Assembly (NCBI RefSeq): GCF_016086655.4 | Contig: NC_052142.2 | Location: 7,320,422-7,384,421, forward strand | DNA from: Lepeophtheirus salmonis | Taxonomy: Eukaryota; Arthropoda; Copepoda; Siphonostomatoida; Caligidae | Length of the DNA stretch: 64,000 nucleotides | Direction of reading: 5' to 3' | In this document: positions 35,470 to 47,200 of the stretch, one piece after another | Layout: each line of letters starts with the position of its first letter | Numbering within the stretch: position 1 is the stretch's first letter | The notes under the pieces: model-generated | What the model was told of the DNA's origin: nothing | Database searches by the model: none | What the model saw: only the letters and a program-made list of their open reading frames with translations | Program-made: the position numbers and the translations under genes

Positions 35470-35800
35470 AATAATCCTTCAATTTTCTTATTTTTTAAAG
35501 ACAATATAAATTCAATTTATTTTATTGTATATACGGGTGCCCAGGTATCCGTTATATCCCCGACGTATTGTGAAGATTTCATTTGTATTAAAATGCCACC
35601 TATACTTGGTTAAGCAGGGAATCCAGTAGAAGTTCTCGGTACTAAAACTCTCAGGGTACAAATAGAAAGTTTAAGAACTTTTCAATGTAAATTTATTATT
35701 GTATCTAGAGGCCACTCTATTTTAGAGGGTGATTTTCTTCATTTCTACAAAATTAATTTTGACCTATTGAACAAGATTTTTTTTTTAATGATCCATGCGT
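35470..35800 (+). pseudogene. Ty3 protease with altered active site
   Basis: The translation FIVYTGAQVSVI (35521-35556) has the retropepsin motif, but the catalytic Asp is replaced by Tyr (codon TAT at 35530-35532; GAT to TAT is a single change). Downstream VEVLGTKTLRVQI and FIIVSRGHSILEGDFLHFY fit the flap and the 'ILG.DFL' end. An in-frame stop lies between them. Confidence 0.75.
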
Positions 35801-35989
35801 CATTTCAGAATTATCAGAAACCCAATATGTTCAATCTCAATACCCTGAAGTTTTCTATGATAAAAAATTCGCTGAATCTTATCCTGCTCATGGAGTTGGA
35901 CATCACATCGAAATTAAGGGTCCTCGCTGCTTTGCAAAATCCCGCAAACTGGATGGTGTTAAACTCAATGTTGTTAAAAACGAAATTGA

Positions 35990-36640
35990 TAGACTTCTAG
36001 AGAAGGGAATAATTCCTCCATCTTCTTCAAATTTTTCATCAGAGATTCATATCATACCTAAAGCCAAACAAGGCTGGCGAATGTGTGGTGATTATTGTCA
36101 ATTAAATAACATGACGGATCAAGATCGATATCTTCTTCCAAATTTAAGGGATTTCGTCCCCAACCTAAAAGGGATGAAATTTTTTAGTAAAATGGGCTTG
36201 CACAGAGCTTACAATCAAATTCCCATGAGTGAAGACTCCATAAGTAAACCATCTATCATTACGCCATTTGGGTTATATGAGTACTTGAGAATGCCGTTTG
36301 GACTTAAAAACGCTGCCCAGACATTCCAACGACTCATCGATTTGTTTTGAGGGGAATTACAAATGTCTTCGTGTATCTTGCTGGTATATTGATTGTTTCT
36401 CGGACGAGGGATGAACATTGGCAGTCTATAAATGCAGTTATGTTGCACCTTAAAACTTCCAGCTTTGTACATTATCTTGAAAAATGTGAGTTTTTCAGGT
36501 ACTCTGTTGAGTTCCTTGGATATTCTAAGTCACCGGAGTGGTTTACACCTCATAAATCGAAAGTTGGAGCTATTGCAAGAATTTCACCTCCAAAATCGAA
36601 AGATGATTTACAAATTTTTAGGCATGGCTCAATTCTATTA
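35990..36640 (+). pseudogene. Ty3 reverse transcriptase remnant
   Basis: Contains WRMCGDYCQLNNMTDQDRYL then FFSKMGLHRAYNQIPM (motif A, with the usual Asp changed to Gly in KMGL), then TPFGLYEYLRMPFGLKNAAQ (motif B), and after a frameshift FVYLAGILIVSRTRDEH, where YVDD has become YLAG. CEFFRYSVEFLGY follows as in the family. Two of the three catalytic Asp residues are thus lost as well as the frame. Confidence 0.88.
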
Positions 36641-37170
36641 ACAATTGATCAAAGATTTGTCAAAATGGACAGTGAAGTTATATCCAGTTTTAAAGAAAAA
36701 ATTTAAATTAATATGGACTGATGAATGTGAAAGAGCATTTCAAGGTATAAAACATAGTTTATCTTCAAGTACTCAATTTTCATTCCGGGACAACTCGTTA
36801 CCTTTAGCCTTACAAAAGATGCGTCTGATACCAGAATGGGAGCCGTTTTGGAACAGAAAGTGAATGGGCGCTGGCAACCACAAGCATTTTGGTCTAAAGC
36901 CTTATCTGAAAAGCAAATTAAATATTCAACTTTTCATAGGAAATCACATGCTATTAAGGAAAGCATTAAACATTTTTTGTGGGCATTAGATGGACAAAAT
37001 GTTAGAGTATTTACAGATCATAAACCTTTAGTTTCACCGATAGACATCTGCCATCCTTCCTGGACTCCAAGACAATTCCGTACATTTGCATATGTAGCAG
37101 AGTTTAATTGCAGAATTGAGCATGTTTCTGGGAAATTAAACGACACTGCAGATATTCTTTCGAGAAATGT
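36640..37170 (+). pseudogene. Ty3 RNase H remnant
   Basis: After a frameshift MGAVLEQKVNGRWQPQAFWS then KYSTFHRKSHAIKESIKHFL, VRVFTDHKPLV, and AEFNCRIEHVSGKLNDTADI followed by LSR. These are the standard RNase H landmarks of Ty3 pol, in one 202-codon frame (36836-37444). Confidence 0.9.
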
Positions 37171-38230
37171 CAACAACATCAAATTAAGTCCCAATTTACT
37201 TCAAGATGTCATTGAAGATCAAACACTCCATGACCCTAAATTGTTAAATTTTACAGTTAAAGCTTGTCTTAGGTGTGTTTCAGGAACTTTATTTGCAGCC
37301 TTTGGTAACAAAGACACCTTTTGTGTCGTACTGTCCTGTACAGAACTACGACGACGAATTATTAATTCAAGCCACAAAGATAATCATCCAGGATTCAAAG
37401 ATACTTTAAGAAAGGTATCTCTTTTCTACGCTTGGCCTAAATAGCGTTCTGATATTAAAATTTTTACTAAAGAATGCATTGCATGTCAACAAACAAAGCC
37501 TTTTAGAAACTCCAAGCCCACTTCCTCTTTCGATCCACCATTAGCGAGACTTGCCTTCATCCACATTGATATAATTAGCCCGTTCACACTCGTCAAAGGA
37601 CAGCGCTATGCCCTGACTATAATGGACGGTATACCAGGTGGTCTGAAGTGATCTCAATTCCTAATATCGCCTCTAGTACAATGGCTAGAGCTTTCTTGGA
37701 GGATGAATATCAAAATTTGGAGTACCTGACATCATTGAGTCAGACAGGGGAACGTAATTCACAAGTGCTATTTGGATGTGTGTTCGTAGGGCACTTGGAA
37801 TCGCAAATAGGACGACTACATCATATCATCCTAAATTAAACATGCTTATTGAACGGTTCCACAGATCCCTAAAACTGGGCTATTTGCACGGATATCAGAA
37901 GAGAAAGAAAATTGGATGAATATCTGTCTGTTGTTTTGGGGGGACTGAGGAATTCAGTACTAATGGGTCAAAGATCTAAATATTCGCCCTTCCAGTTATT
38001 TACTGGTACCTCTGGATCTTTGGCTTCAGGCTTCTTCAATATGTTTCCTATTCCTAAGGCAGATACCGATGTGGGGCTCCTCTTCGAGACGATGGAGAAA
38101 GTGGCTCAACTACCCCCACAAGTAACCCAGAGAGAAACGTTCGCCAACGCTCGAATTTGGCGTTAAATGGGTGGTCTCCAACGATAGACTCCGTTTTGCT
38201 TTTGGAATCGCCAGGATCCTACCAGAATCT
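37171..38230 (+). pseudogene. Ty3 integrase remnant
   Basis: The start is in the same frame as RNase H: HKDNHPGFKDTLRKVSLFYAW, then after a stop CIACQQTKP (zinc-binding CxxC), LAFIHIDII (first catalytic Asp), a heavily broken middle with QIGRLHHIIL, and the tail with YSPFQLFTGTSG near 37980. At 38160-38220 remain parts of the C-terminal 'V..DR.RF' fold (NDRLRFAFGIARI). Multiple frameshifts. Confidence 0.8.
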
Positions 38231-38290
38231 CCAACTTTACGCGTTACAAGATCCATTTTATAAATTAATTACTTTTGTTTTTATGTTTAT

Positions 38291-38591
38291 ATTGTTTTTG
38301 TGATCTATTGTTTATGTACTTTTGTACTAGACAATAAGAAAGAAAAAAAGAGAACGAAGTTTTTTTTTTTTTGAATATTTGAAATAAATTAAAGTAATTT
38401 GCAAATTTGCTATAATAATATAAATATTGAATATACAATAGTTTTTGTCAAAAAAATTTATGGTAACATCTTTATTTAATAATTGAAACATAAGAGTTTT
38501 AATTATTTTGTAATTATTGTTTGAATTAAGCAACTGTATAAATGTTATATGAATAAATTTTAAAACTATTTCATTTTTATTTATTGAATAG
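38291..38591. other. end of bestrophin intron 1
   Basis: AT-rich sequence with a 14-base T run near 38360. The acceptor TTATTGAATAG ends at 38591. Confidence 0.6.
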
Positions 38592-38726
38592 ACTCTTCGA
38601 AATGGTTGTCAAGTACTTCGATGCATTCCTAAATTTGATCCCACTATCATTTGTATTAGGTTTTTATGTATCCTATGTTGCTTCTCGATGGTGGCAACAA
38701 TTTTTGGCAATTCCTTGGCCTGACAA
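38592..38726 (+). CDS. BEST: bestrophin, coding exon 2 (residues 60-105)
   Basis: The frame continuing from exon 1 reads LFEMVVKYFDAFLNLIPLSF then VLGFYVSYVASRWWQQF and LAIPWPD. LIPxSFVLGFYV is the pore-lining second helix of bestrophins. With exon 1 the residue numbers fall at I76, F80 and F84, the hydrophobic neck residues of BEST1, and at R92 and W93, positions mutated in human Best disease. Acceptor TTGAATAG, donor GACAA|GTATGT, phase 2 end; joining to exon 3 gives Lys105. The 135-base exon lacks its own long open frame because of its split codons. Confidence 0.97.
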
Positions 38727-40334
38727 GTATGTATTATCTTAATAATATTTTATGGGAATGCCAAAAAATGTTAAGACTAATAATTATCACATTAAAAAAA
38801 AAAACGTCTCAAGGACGGTTCACTGATGTTACTAACATATACCTTTGAATACAGATATTTTTAATTTTTATATTTCTGAAATAACTAATTTCTTGGTCGT
38901 CTTCTGGAACTATTGTCTGCAAATTGGCAATAATTCACGAAATTTAATATTTCATTATGTCATATTGAAACATTATGAATTGGTGTTCTTTTATGTTTGT
39001 TCAATTTTTCTCTAAACAGTACAATAAAACAAAAATCTCCGAATAAGTAAATTCATTTGTGCACAGCACATAGAATTGAAGATCAAGATCTAAGTAATTC
39101 CTTTCAATATGGTTGCTGAATACACAGTCTAATTTTTAGTTATTTATTTATTGTCATAGATGGTCTATATTATCCATTCTAAATCGTTACTTGCTAATTG
39201 TGTTAAGAATCAACTGTGGTCCATTGAGTCTTTGGATAAATGGCGTACAATCGTTACAGCTATTTCAATAGAACTGTTGAAATTGATGAAAGGAGAGCAA
39301 TCTAATCTAAATAGATTTGCGCGATTTCTTGCAATTCTTCCTTTCTTGCAAGTTATGATTCTTCCGAATTATTGTTTAAGTTTATTTTGTTATAATTTGT
39401 TTTAGAGAGACAATATATCTTACTAATTTCTGTGAAATAGTGTTTTTAGTTTTTTTTATATTGAGGTTAGAATATCATATTACTGAAACTTCAAGAAAGT
39501 TCCGCTCACATATTCTTCAAATTATCAGGGTACTACATTAACTATCAGTTTCTTTTCCTTTAGCATACAAGCAGATCATATGATTTTCAACTATCCTCAT
39601 TCTTCTCTTCATTTAAGCAGAAAACATTGAAGCATTAAACCAATTATCACAACGAGGTACTACATATTCAATCGCAACTTCCATTCTATAATGACAGAAC
39701 TTGATAAGTTACTTCTGATAGTGGTGACATAATATGTAGCAGGGAATACTGTGAGAGCTATACAGATTCACAAATTGTAATATAAAGAACGGGAATAAAT
39801 GAACTAGAACATTAAGAAGAAGAAAATATGCAACGATTTTATTGATACCTTGTTATAAAAAGGGAAAGAGGATGATAGTCTAGTACCATTAGGACAAGAG
39901 GTATAAGAGTTTAGTGTGAGTAATTCTTCTAAAGAATCGAAACAGTACCTTAGGGAAAAGCTCTAGGACCAATGATTGACACATCCTAGGGATGTGATGG
40001 CTAGAACTTGGACAGTATAAAGTCAATAAAGCCACCAAAGAAACAATAAAATACAACTTCATCACCATGTTGGATGCCTTATATGAAGCAACAGAGTCCA
40101 ACCCATTGTCCGACTGAGGGGGAAATAAAGAGTAAGCAGAAAAATTCTGGTTCAATAGATACGCATGAGTCAGAAGCCAATGAAGAATAACCAGACTCCA
40201 TCATCTTTTGTCAAGATTTGTACTACTAATATGTGATATTTGCGGTCCACTTCAGCAGCATTTAGATGTTTACTTGGATTGAAACATGCATGGAACGCAC
40301 TGCATAGATTATTCGGTTAGGTTTAAGGATGGAA
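38727..40334. other. bestrophin intron 2, left part
   Basis: Short frames at 39160-39405 (+) and 39889-40155 (-) have no recognised motif. The minus frame, with its neighbours, could be decayed element coding sequence, but nothing identifies it. Confidence 0.45.
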
Positions 40335-40440
40335 ATCCTCCAAATAATTCTTCAAATTGTTAAGGTTACCATGTTGATTTTCGTTTTCTTTTTTTTTACA
40401 TGCCCATTCTACACTGGATTTTCATCTTTGATTGGTATAA
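40335..40440 (+). repeat. repeat E, copy 1
   Basis: Shares AATT(A/C)TTC(A/C)TCAAATT-type start, (G/T)TTACCATGTTGATTTTC, GACATGCCCATT-like and (G/A)GATTTTCATC blocks with 44345-44450 in the same orientation. Confidence 0.6.
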
Positions 40441-40724
40441 GGGGACCAGATCCAAACTCAACAACCGTGTTGAAATTAGCTTAAGCTGCAGTGCAAATAT
40501 TTTTTATATTTTAAAATTTTGGGTTTTTTTTTCCGTAGCTTGGATATAACAGTGTTTGGAATTAGTTCTTATTCTGTAAGTACAAGAGGATTTTCAAGTC
40601 TTTGCTCACAAGTCCAAGCTTTTGAACATTTTGATCGATTCCTTTGATTTCTTTTAATGCATTTTCTGACCATCATTATAATATAGGGTCCATAGATTTT
40701 TCTTGATATTAGTAAATAGCAGCT

Positions 40725-40865
40725 TTTATTTCCAAGTTGAGCCGCAAATTTTTGATTTTGACTCCAAGTTAAGCCGTAAGTCTTTAAATTATGAACCCAT
40801 GTCCAATTTGAGTCTTATCTCTTGGAATTGTGAGCAAAAAATTGAGACTCGACTTGGATATCCCT
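40725..40865 (+). repeat. degenerate short tandem repeat
   Basis: Imperfect units of about 30-35 bases built around TCCAAGTTGAGCCG, TCCAAGTTAAGCCG, GTCCAATTTGAGTC and GACTCGACTTGGA. The AGTTgAGyC word recurs, and the last unit is inverted relative to the first. Confidence 0.5.
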
Positions 40866-41764
40866 CCGAACACTTATTAAAATTGTCCACTTATTTGTAT
40901 CAATTAACATATGTATTAGGCCATATGAAATATCCGAGAGAAATTAGATTGTCTACCCTACAAATAAGCAATTACATCTAAATATTTAAAAATTTATGTT
41001 TGAATGTGTAATATTTAAAGTTGTGATATGATGATTTTCGAGATGGATCAAACTCTTCGTTCAGTATTTCTTCGGGACATTTTCCCGACCAACAAAACAA
41101 TATTAAAAAAATCGCCACATTCGTAAACACATTTGTGCACGGCAAAATTCACATCACCTTACAATTTAGTCGACTTAATCATCATTCTCCACACACTTTT
41201 TTCTTCCCACTCCATTTAAGCTATATATATATTTTTAGATAAGAAATGGCGTTAAGTTCCTGGAAAATAAAATGAAAGAAAAGTTTGCCTCTGGAATAAG
41301 ATAAAACAGATAAAGATTTAATTGAAATATACATCCCTGAACATTCAGTGCTGCCACTCGTATGGCATTTAATCTGTAGAAGACATAGGAAAATTTAGGA
41401 AAATAATTCCATACTTTTTATAAAAAGAATATTATTTTCGCCGATGATATTTTATAAACTAGGATTGTGAATCGTCACACACCTTGTAGGTTTAAAATAA
41501 TTTATGTCAATGCAAGGTAACAGTTTAAACTGAATGGCTAAGTAGTTCTTTCTTATCAGCGACTAAGATTGATCTTTTCAATAATTTTGGATCAATCCAT
41601 ATCCATATATTGTTCTATTGAATTCATATATTCTTTTTCTTTTTAACATCCTAAGAGTACGTCTCTTCATTTATCCTTGATGTTCAGGAATCCCAACCCA
41701 TTGGGGATAGATCTTTTTCTCAGTCTTACCTCTAATCTTTCTTGCTTAGGAAGATCACTTATTG
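40866..41764. other. intron 2 sequence, nothing recognised
   Basis: No coding frame or known motif. Confidence 0.45.
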
Positions 41765-42130
41765 TAGAGATACATTTGAACATAGATGCCCATGATAGTG
41801 ACTTTTAATTGCATACATCCTCTGCTCAAGATACATCAGTCACTGTAGATCTTTCATGGAATCGTCGTACACTCATAATTAATTCGATATAGATCAAGAA
41901 TAATCAAATAAAAGATCCAGTAAAGAAATGGTAGAGTTTTAGTGTCCTTAATGTGCATTTTAAAAAAATTACACATTTTTAACTCACTGGTTAGTGGTAT
42001 CAATTCAATTTATAAGGCTAAGTGTGTGCTATGTTGTCCTCCAGGCTAATTATACATTCAGTACAATTCAATCCTTACCTCCAATTCCCTAATAGTTAAA
42101 TCTTCGATTTGTGTGTTTTTTTTGACATTG
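41765..42130 (+). repeat. interspersed repeat F, copy 1
   Basis: Collinear with 56695-57195 in the same orientation: GCCCATGATAGT(G/A)ACTT, ATCAGTC(A/G)CT, ATGGAATCGT, AAGAATAATCAAATAAAA, CTCCAATTCCCTAATAGTTA and GATTTGTG. Both copies lie inside bestrophin introns. Non-coding. Confidence 0.8.
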
Positions 42131-42419
42131 ATAAAATTACTAATTTGGTTTAGTATTTTAGTATAGGAATGGTTTTCTTTTGACTAGTAGAGTAGTAGTT
42201 GTTTGTATTTCCTTCTTCTCATGGCTATTTCCAACATAAATAACATATAATAAAAACGTTATCAGGTTAACTTTCGTTTTTATTTTTACATACTGCCACA
42301 TATTTTATCCGTCACTGCTTATCCCTAGAGATGAGATATGTATTAGAGTGTGAGGAGAAAGTAAGACGAGACTTAATTAATACCCTTGTTAATAACAGCG
42401 GCCGTTTTTTCATTTTGGG

Positions 42420-42980
42420 AAGATAAAATTAATTGTGGCTATAAAAAGGAGAACCTTTTACATTTAAAATAACATTAGCACAGGGGAAATATTATAATAA
42501 TATATAAAAATCCATGGAATCCCAATAGCTCATTAACAGCATGCTCGGGAGTTATTCTCTTGAACTTGATGTGTGTACGTTAGCGCCCCGGTGATTCCTA
42601 GGGAAAGAAATATACTTTAGGTATATGGATTTCACCAAAAGATTCCTAAGTTAGATGGAGTAATTTTAATATTATAATATTTACTTATACTTAATCAGTG
42701 CAACTCCATCTAACCAATTAAACGAACATTTAAAAAAATTATATGAAGTCATATATATTTATTTTATCATGCATTCTGAAATCAATTTACAGCAAAAATG
42801 GGTGATAATTCTTGTTTTTGAGGGAGATTTTAAGACCCTTATTACTTATCAAATAACAAACTTTTATAAAAAAATGCACACAAATCAACTGTTTTTTCTT
42901 TTTTAATAGGAAAACTTAGTCTTTTCTTTACACACATTCTTTCTTTACTTATCACTCAGAATGAAGAAAAAAATCATTTT
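42420..42980 (+). repeat. interspersed repeat D, copy in intron 2
   Basis: Matches 21330-21620 in order (GCTATAAAAAGGAGAAC, AACATTAGCACAGG, then ATCATGCAT, AGTCTTTTCTTTACACACAT, TTACTTATCA). The middle (about 42500-42745) is absent from the other copy. Confidence 0.65.
42650..42714. repeat. 12-bp inverted repeat inside the extra segment of repeat D
   Basis: GTTAGATGGAGT (42650-42661) and ACTCCATCTAAC (42703-42714) are perfect inverted repeats around 41 AT-rich bases. They lie within the part present only in this copy of repeat D and could be the ends of a tiny inserted element. Confidence 0.7.
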
Positions 42981-44344
42981 AAAATTAAGTCTAATCTCGA
43001 ATACAATGAATACTAAAAAAATGTAACAGGTAAGAAAAAAAGCCTTCATTAAAATTTTTAAAAGGACATTAATTGATTTAAAAGTGGATATTTGACTTTT
43101 CCGTGTATTATTGGAGAGATATTTCGAAATTTACTCTTAACAACAAAAGGTGCTAAATAACGATTTTGAAGATTGTTTTCTTTTATATTGTATATTCAAA
43201 ATTTCTTTCGCTGTTCAATACTCTCATAGACGAAATCACCATTCTAAAAGTAGCCTAAAAAACTATTAAATACTCAGTAAGTGCTTCGTCTAAGAGTAAC
43301 TTTTAGCAATGAATTTTTTGTGTATTCATCCTGGGAGAAAGAATGGAGTAGTATGTATGTAGCCGATAGGAAGAAATTTGGTTTCATAATCAAGACAACA
43401 CTTAGGAACGCAATGTTTGACATAATGAGAAACAACTAATTGTAAGAAGTAAAGAATATTTTAGAGGTCGACAAAATTAAGAAATTAAATATAAATAAGT
43501 CGATTAGAATAATTGCATCTAATTCATAAATACTAATCAAATACATTGGATACAAAAATATTTAAATTTGAAACCTTCTTGTCTATAAAACATTAAATAC
43601 TTATTACAATTAGTTAAATAATTGATTTAATTACATTAACTTACATTTCTTATTTATTAAATATTCTATTTATAAGAAAACTAAATGTTAAATTGTAAAA
43701 TCTATCGAAATCGATCTTTTTTTTTACATAAAATCTTTTTGATGTTTATTCTTTGTTTTAGCAATTATATAAAGCAATTAAAAATATTTACATGCACCTT
43801 CATTTTACTGGATTTTTGTATAATTAGACACATTTTTTAGGAACTGTATTCAAGATAACTTAGAAATAATTTATTTTTGTACGTTTCAATATTTTTAATC
43901 AACTATTATTACCATAAACTGTCATGCATATAGTTATTTCATTTTGATATATGGCTCTGAATCGAAATTATACTCAAAAACTTACTTCGATGGAAATATT
44001 GCATGGGCATTCTCGTGTTCTCTAAATTAAATAACACTGAATATACTTTTTAGCTACCAGGCGGTAATGCTGTTGCATACATTATCGGCAGTGATGTAAA
44101 TTTTTTTAATTTTTTAGCTGGACTTTTTTTATTGGAATTGTTAATCAGAAGAATGAATATTATTTTCCTTCACAGTTGTCATTACTATTTAATTCCTGTG
44201 TAGTGAACATTCTTTCCTAACTGAATTCAATTATATTCAATATGTGATTAAATATTCTTGTGTGTAATAGGAGTAATTCTTGCCAATGTTATTGCTTATT
44301 TCCTTCTGTCCCTCCTCCTTTGTCACAGCTGATTGTGGTTGATC
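42981..44344. other. intron 2 sequence, possible LTR junction near 43330
   Basis: No coding frame. CCTGGGAGAAAGAATGG at 43330-43346 followed by a TAGTATGTATGTAGCC start resembles the polypurine tract and LTR start at 47255-47290, so a retroelement end may be buried here. The evidence is thin. Confidence 0.3.
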
Positions 44345-44450
44345 TCTTCTAAATTATTCCTCAAATTTTCAAGTTTACCATGTTGATTTTCTGGGACTTT
44401 TGACATGCCCATTATACACAAGATTTTCATCACTGGTTATCAGCATATTC
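44345..44450 (+). repeat. repeat E, copy 2
   Basis: Partner of 40335-40440, about 4 kb away in the same orientation. The two could be the ends of something larger, or independent copies. Confidence 0.6.
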
Positions 44451-45215
44451 TCTTCATTTCTTTTTCTTCTCCCTTTCGTTTAAGATACTAATTTAATAAA
44501 AAATTAGAAATTATGATAACAGTTGCAAAGAAATACTTGGAGGGGTAGATCTAAATTATGCAGCAAAATAACAGTGAAAAATTGGACGACCGTTTACCTT
44601 TTCTCCATAAGTTCGTTCATTATCTTAAAAATGTCGGCTTTTCTTCATTACTTAGAAATAAGAATTATTTGTGAGAATGGTGAAAATGAATGTTTCCACG
44701 ACTATATATGTTTGGCGTTGGAAAACTCGCCACGTGGAAAACTATGCTACTTTCATTTAATATAAATAATAAGGTTTTAAAAAATTATTAAAGAGCATTT
44801 GTAGATTAATTTACTAAAATTTGATATGAATATTTATATCCTGATATCCTTATACTGATATGAAGGTATTTTTAACTGTGCATTAAGATAATACTTGAAA
44901 ATAAATTTTTGAAATATGTCCTCTTATAAAATAAATAGAATTACCTTATACTTCATCCCTTATTTTAATATATTTTGTTATGTGTTACTTAGAATATAAT
45001 AATGATATGGCTTTATCCAAGATCGATTTATAATTGAATTTCTAATACTTCACACACAGAAAATAAATTAATAAAAATCAGAGTTTTCTCCAGTTATATA
45101 TAACAGTATGAAAGATTTAAAAGATTTGAAATGTGGGTTAGAAGTCCCTTTTATTAAATAAAAATATAAAATGTGTAGTAGTTAAAACATCCATTTAGTT
45201 CATATATCTAACATT
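44451..45215. other. intron 2 sequence, nothing recognised
   Basis: An 80-codon frame at 44523-44765 has no known motif, and the rest is AT-rich. Confidence 0.45.
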
Positions 45216-45719
45216 TGTTATGTTCGGTCCTGGACAAAGAGGAGTGTATACATTATTGTGAGAGTATTAGCCATAGGAGTCACCACTTTAAAGTCATTTT
45301 TTCCTCTCATTGTACGAGCAATGCACCAATCTGACAGATTGAGACCTATGCCATACCTTTTAGTAATGATACTCTCCACTATTGATAATATATCTCTCAC
45401 TTGATCACAAAAATAAAATAAATATTCTCATATATCACGTGGCGTAGACGGTAATCCAGAACCAATCGAAAGGATTAACAACTTAAAAGTAAGAAGTTTG
45501 ACTTTATAAAATCAAAAGTTAAGGCATACAATGGTCATATCATCTGGAGCATTAATGGCCTGAACCATTTAAACACAATTGAATAAGTAGAAGTTTATCA
45601 TTAAAGATCACCAAGAAAATTGCATTTCTTAGAAACGTATTTGAATTACTGGAGTCTAAAATAAAGGAGCAAAAATGTCTTGATGTTCATGAAAGAGAGA
45701 TATCGTATGGATAACAGAA

Positions 45720-46740
45720 TTATGGAAGAGCTCACGAGAAAAATAGGGGAACTAGTTGTCAAAGAATATCAAAACCTTAATTCAAAGAATGGACCGTGTA
45801 AACTATACGGCAAAATTTCATATAAGATACCAGAATTATTGAAGGAAACATGGATTTGAATGAGTTTATTGAATGGAAACTCAGTTTCGAAGTCTACAGA
45901 CAATACGCAGGTAGTGATAGCTACTATCAACGAAAAACAATTTGTGAATTTAAGATCCTTTATAGATATAGAAATTAGCGAAATATTAAGAGTCTCAATG
46001 GGGATTTAAGAAGAGACACAATAATCTGTTCCTGAAATTTTAAAAGAATTAAGAGAATACTTTCGCTCCCAATACAACATCATTCTTTACAAAGTCAAAT
46101 TCCATTCCATATATCAAAAAGATGATCAATCGTTTGTGGACATCGATGTAGATGTAACTCGAACTGCAAATCCTCCCAAATAAAATGAATCATGCGGTAA
46201 TTAGGACTGTCTAGAAAAAAACATCGAAGTTACGTTTATTGTCAGTTTTCGAGCTGAAGAAATGTCTTAGAGGAATGATGAAAAATTAAATTCAGTAAAA
46301 GTCAACAAGATCCCAAAACGAAAATTCAGGGATCAAAGCCTTAGTCGAAGGAAAATTAGTTTTAAAAAAAAATCGTTCAAAGAAAAACAATGGATTGTAC
46401 ATTCTGTTCAAGAGACCATATTATAACTAAATGAGCTGCTTGGAAACAGTAATGAAGAAAATCCAAAGGAAAGGTAACTTCAAAGAGTAAAAGGCATGTA
46501 AGAACGAAGTTGCAAAAAACCCCATGAATTATGATGAGAAACGTGACTGCATCGCATTGCAAGTTCAATTATAATCTCTAGATGGAAAAAACTTATGCAA
46601 TTATATGTTATTCCGGTACTGAGGTATCTATTGCGGATGAACTTTTTTAAAAATATATTGAAATACCCTTTAAAAATTTGGATAAACCTTCAGAGACAAA
46701 TTTGAATAGACCTAATGGAACCAATTTCAATCAACTAGAG
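45720..46740 (+). pseudogene. Ty3 gag and protease remnant
   Basis: The translation with stops gives KYAGSDSYYQRKTICEF-like text in the first half, then VPEILKELREYFRSQYNIIL followed by YKVKFHSIYQKDDQSFVDID, the classical 'L...F.p..N...eR..F....Q..gEs.ddf' part of Ty3 capsids. Next is CTFCSRDHIITK (46396) as a knuckle start, and then ICYSGTEVSIADELF near 46600, a retropepsin motif in which DSG(A/T)E is changed to YSGTE (catalytic Asp to Tyr). Confidence 0.7.
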
Positions 46741-46881
46741 GATCCATCTATTTAAATGTATGTTTTGGAAATGAGGAGATTGAAGTAAGTATTATAATTG
46801 TGAAGAAAAATGTAAAATTTATAATGTCATGGTTATTATGTAAAAATTAAAGAATTTTACGGCAGGATTATTTAAGCTAAA

Positions 46882-47200
46882 TTGAGAGTGGTAGATGGAA
46901 AAGAGCCAAACAACAAGGTGTACATATATTACAAAATTAATAAAATATTCGCGCGTACTGGAATTAAGGAAGAAGAATACTTTTCTAATTTAAAAAAAGG
47001 AGAAGGGAAGAATTTATCTGTATTAAAGATAGATGATTCGGTTCGCATAAAAGACCATTTAACTAAGAGATGGACCCATCTAGGTAAAATTCAATCACAG
47101 GAATCTCCAAGGTGATATCTCATTCGAATTAAAAATTGTGTTCTTTGGCATTGTAAGAAAAGATTCATTCATTTGGATTCTGCATAAGGGAAAAAGCAAA
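46882..47200 (+). pseudogene. Ty3 integrase C-terminal tail
   Basis: LSVLKIDDSVRIKDHLTKRW, then THLGKI, and after a short gap YLIRIKNCVLWHCKKRFIHL. This matches the SH3-like tail of Ty3 integrases ('L..G..VRiqdp.tkrWd..G.I', then 'YlVr...Gr...RNrrfL'). The first codon of this frame is not ATG; it is an internal fragment. Confidence 0.8.

Larger units (their letters stand above)
34689..38290 (+). mobile_element. Ty3/gypsy retrotransposon relic in bestrophin intron 1
   Basis: All domains are present in order with several frameshifts: Gag, protease, RT, RNase H, integrase. The start TTGGTGACGCCAACTGATTC at 34688 resembles a Ty3 primer-binding region, so a 5' LTR should end at ACTTTACA (34687), although no matching 3' LTR was recognised. 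Stops and damaged catalytic motifs show it is inactive. It occupies the last 4 kb of intron 1 and ends about 300 bases before bestrophin exon 2. Confidence 0.9.

Noticed and set aside
38666..38848. 60-codon plus-strand frame over bestrophin exon 2
   Set aside because: It is in the wrong frame; the exon's true frame continues from exon 1 and reads LIPLSFVLGFYV.
39160..39405. 81-codon plus-strand frame in intron 2
   Set aside because: It looks vaguely protein-like but has no recognised domain and no support from flanking splice sites.
39889..40155. 88-codon minus-strand frame in intron 2
   Set aside because: No known motif; frames around it are broken, so at most an unidentified relic.
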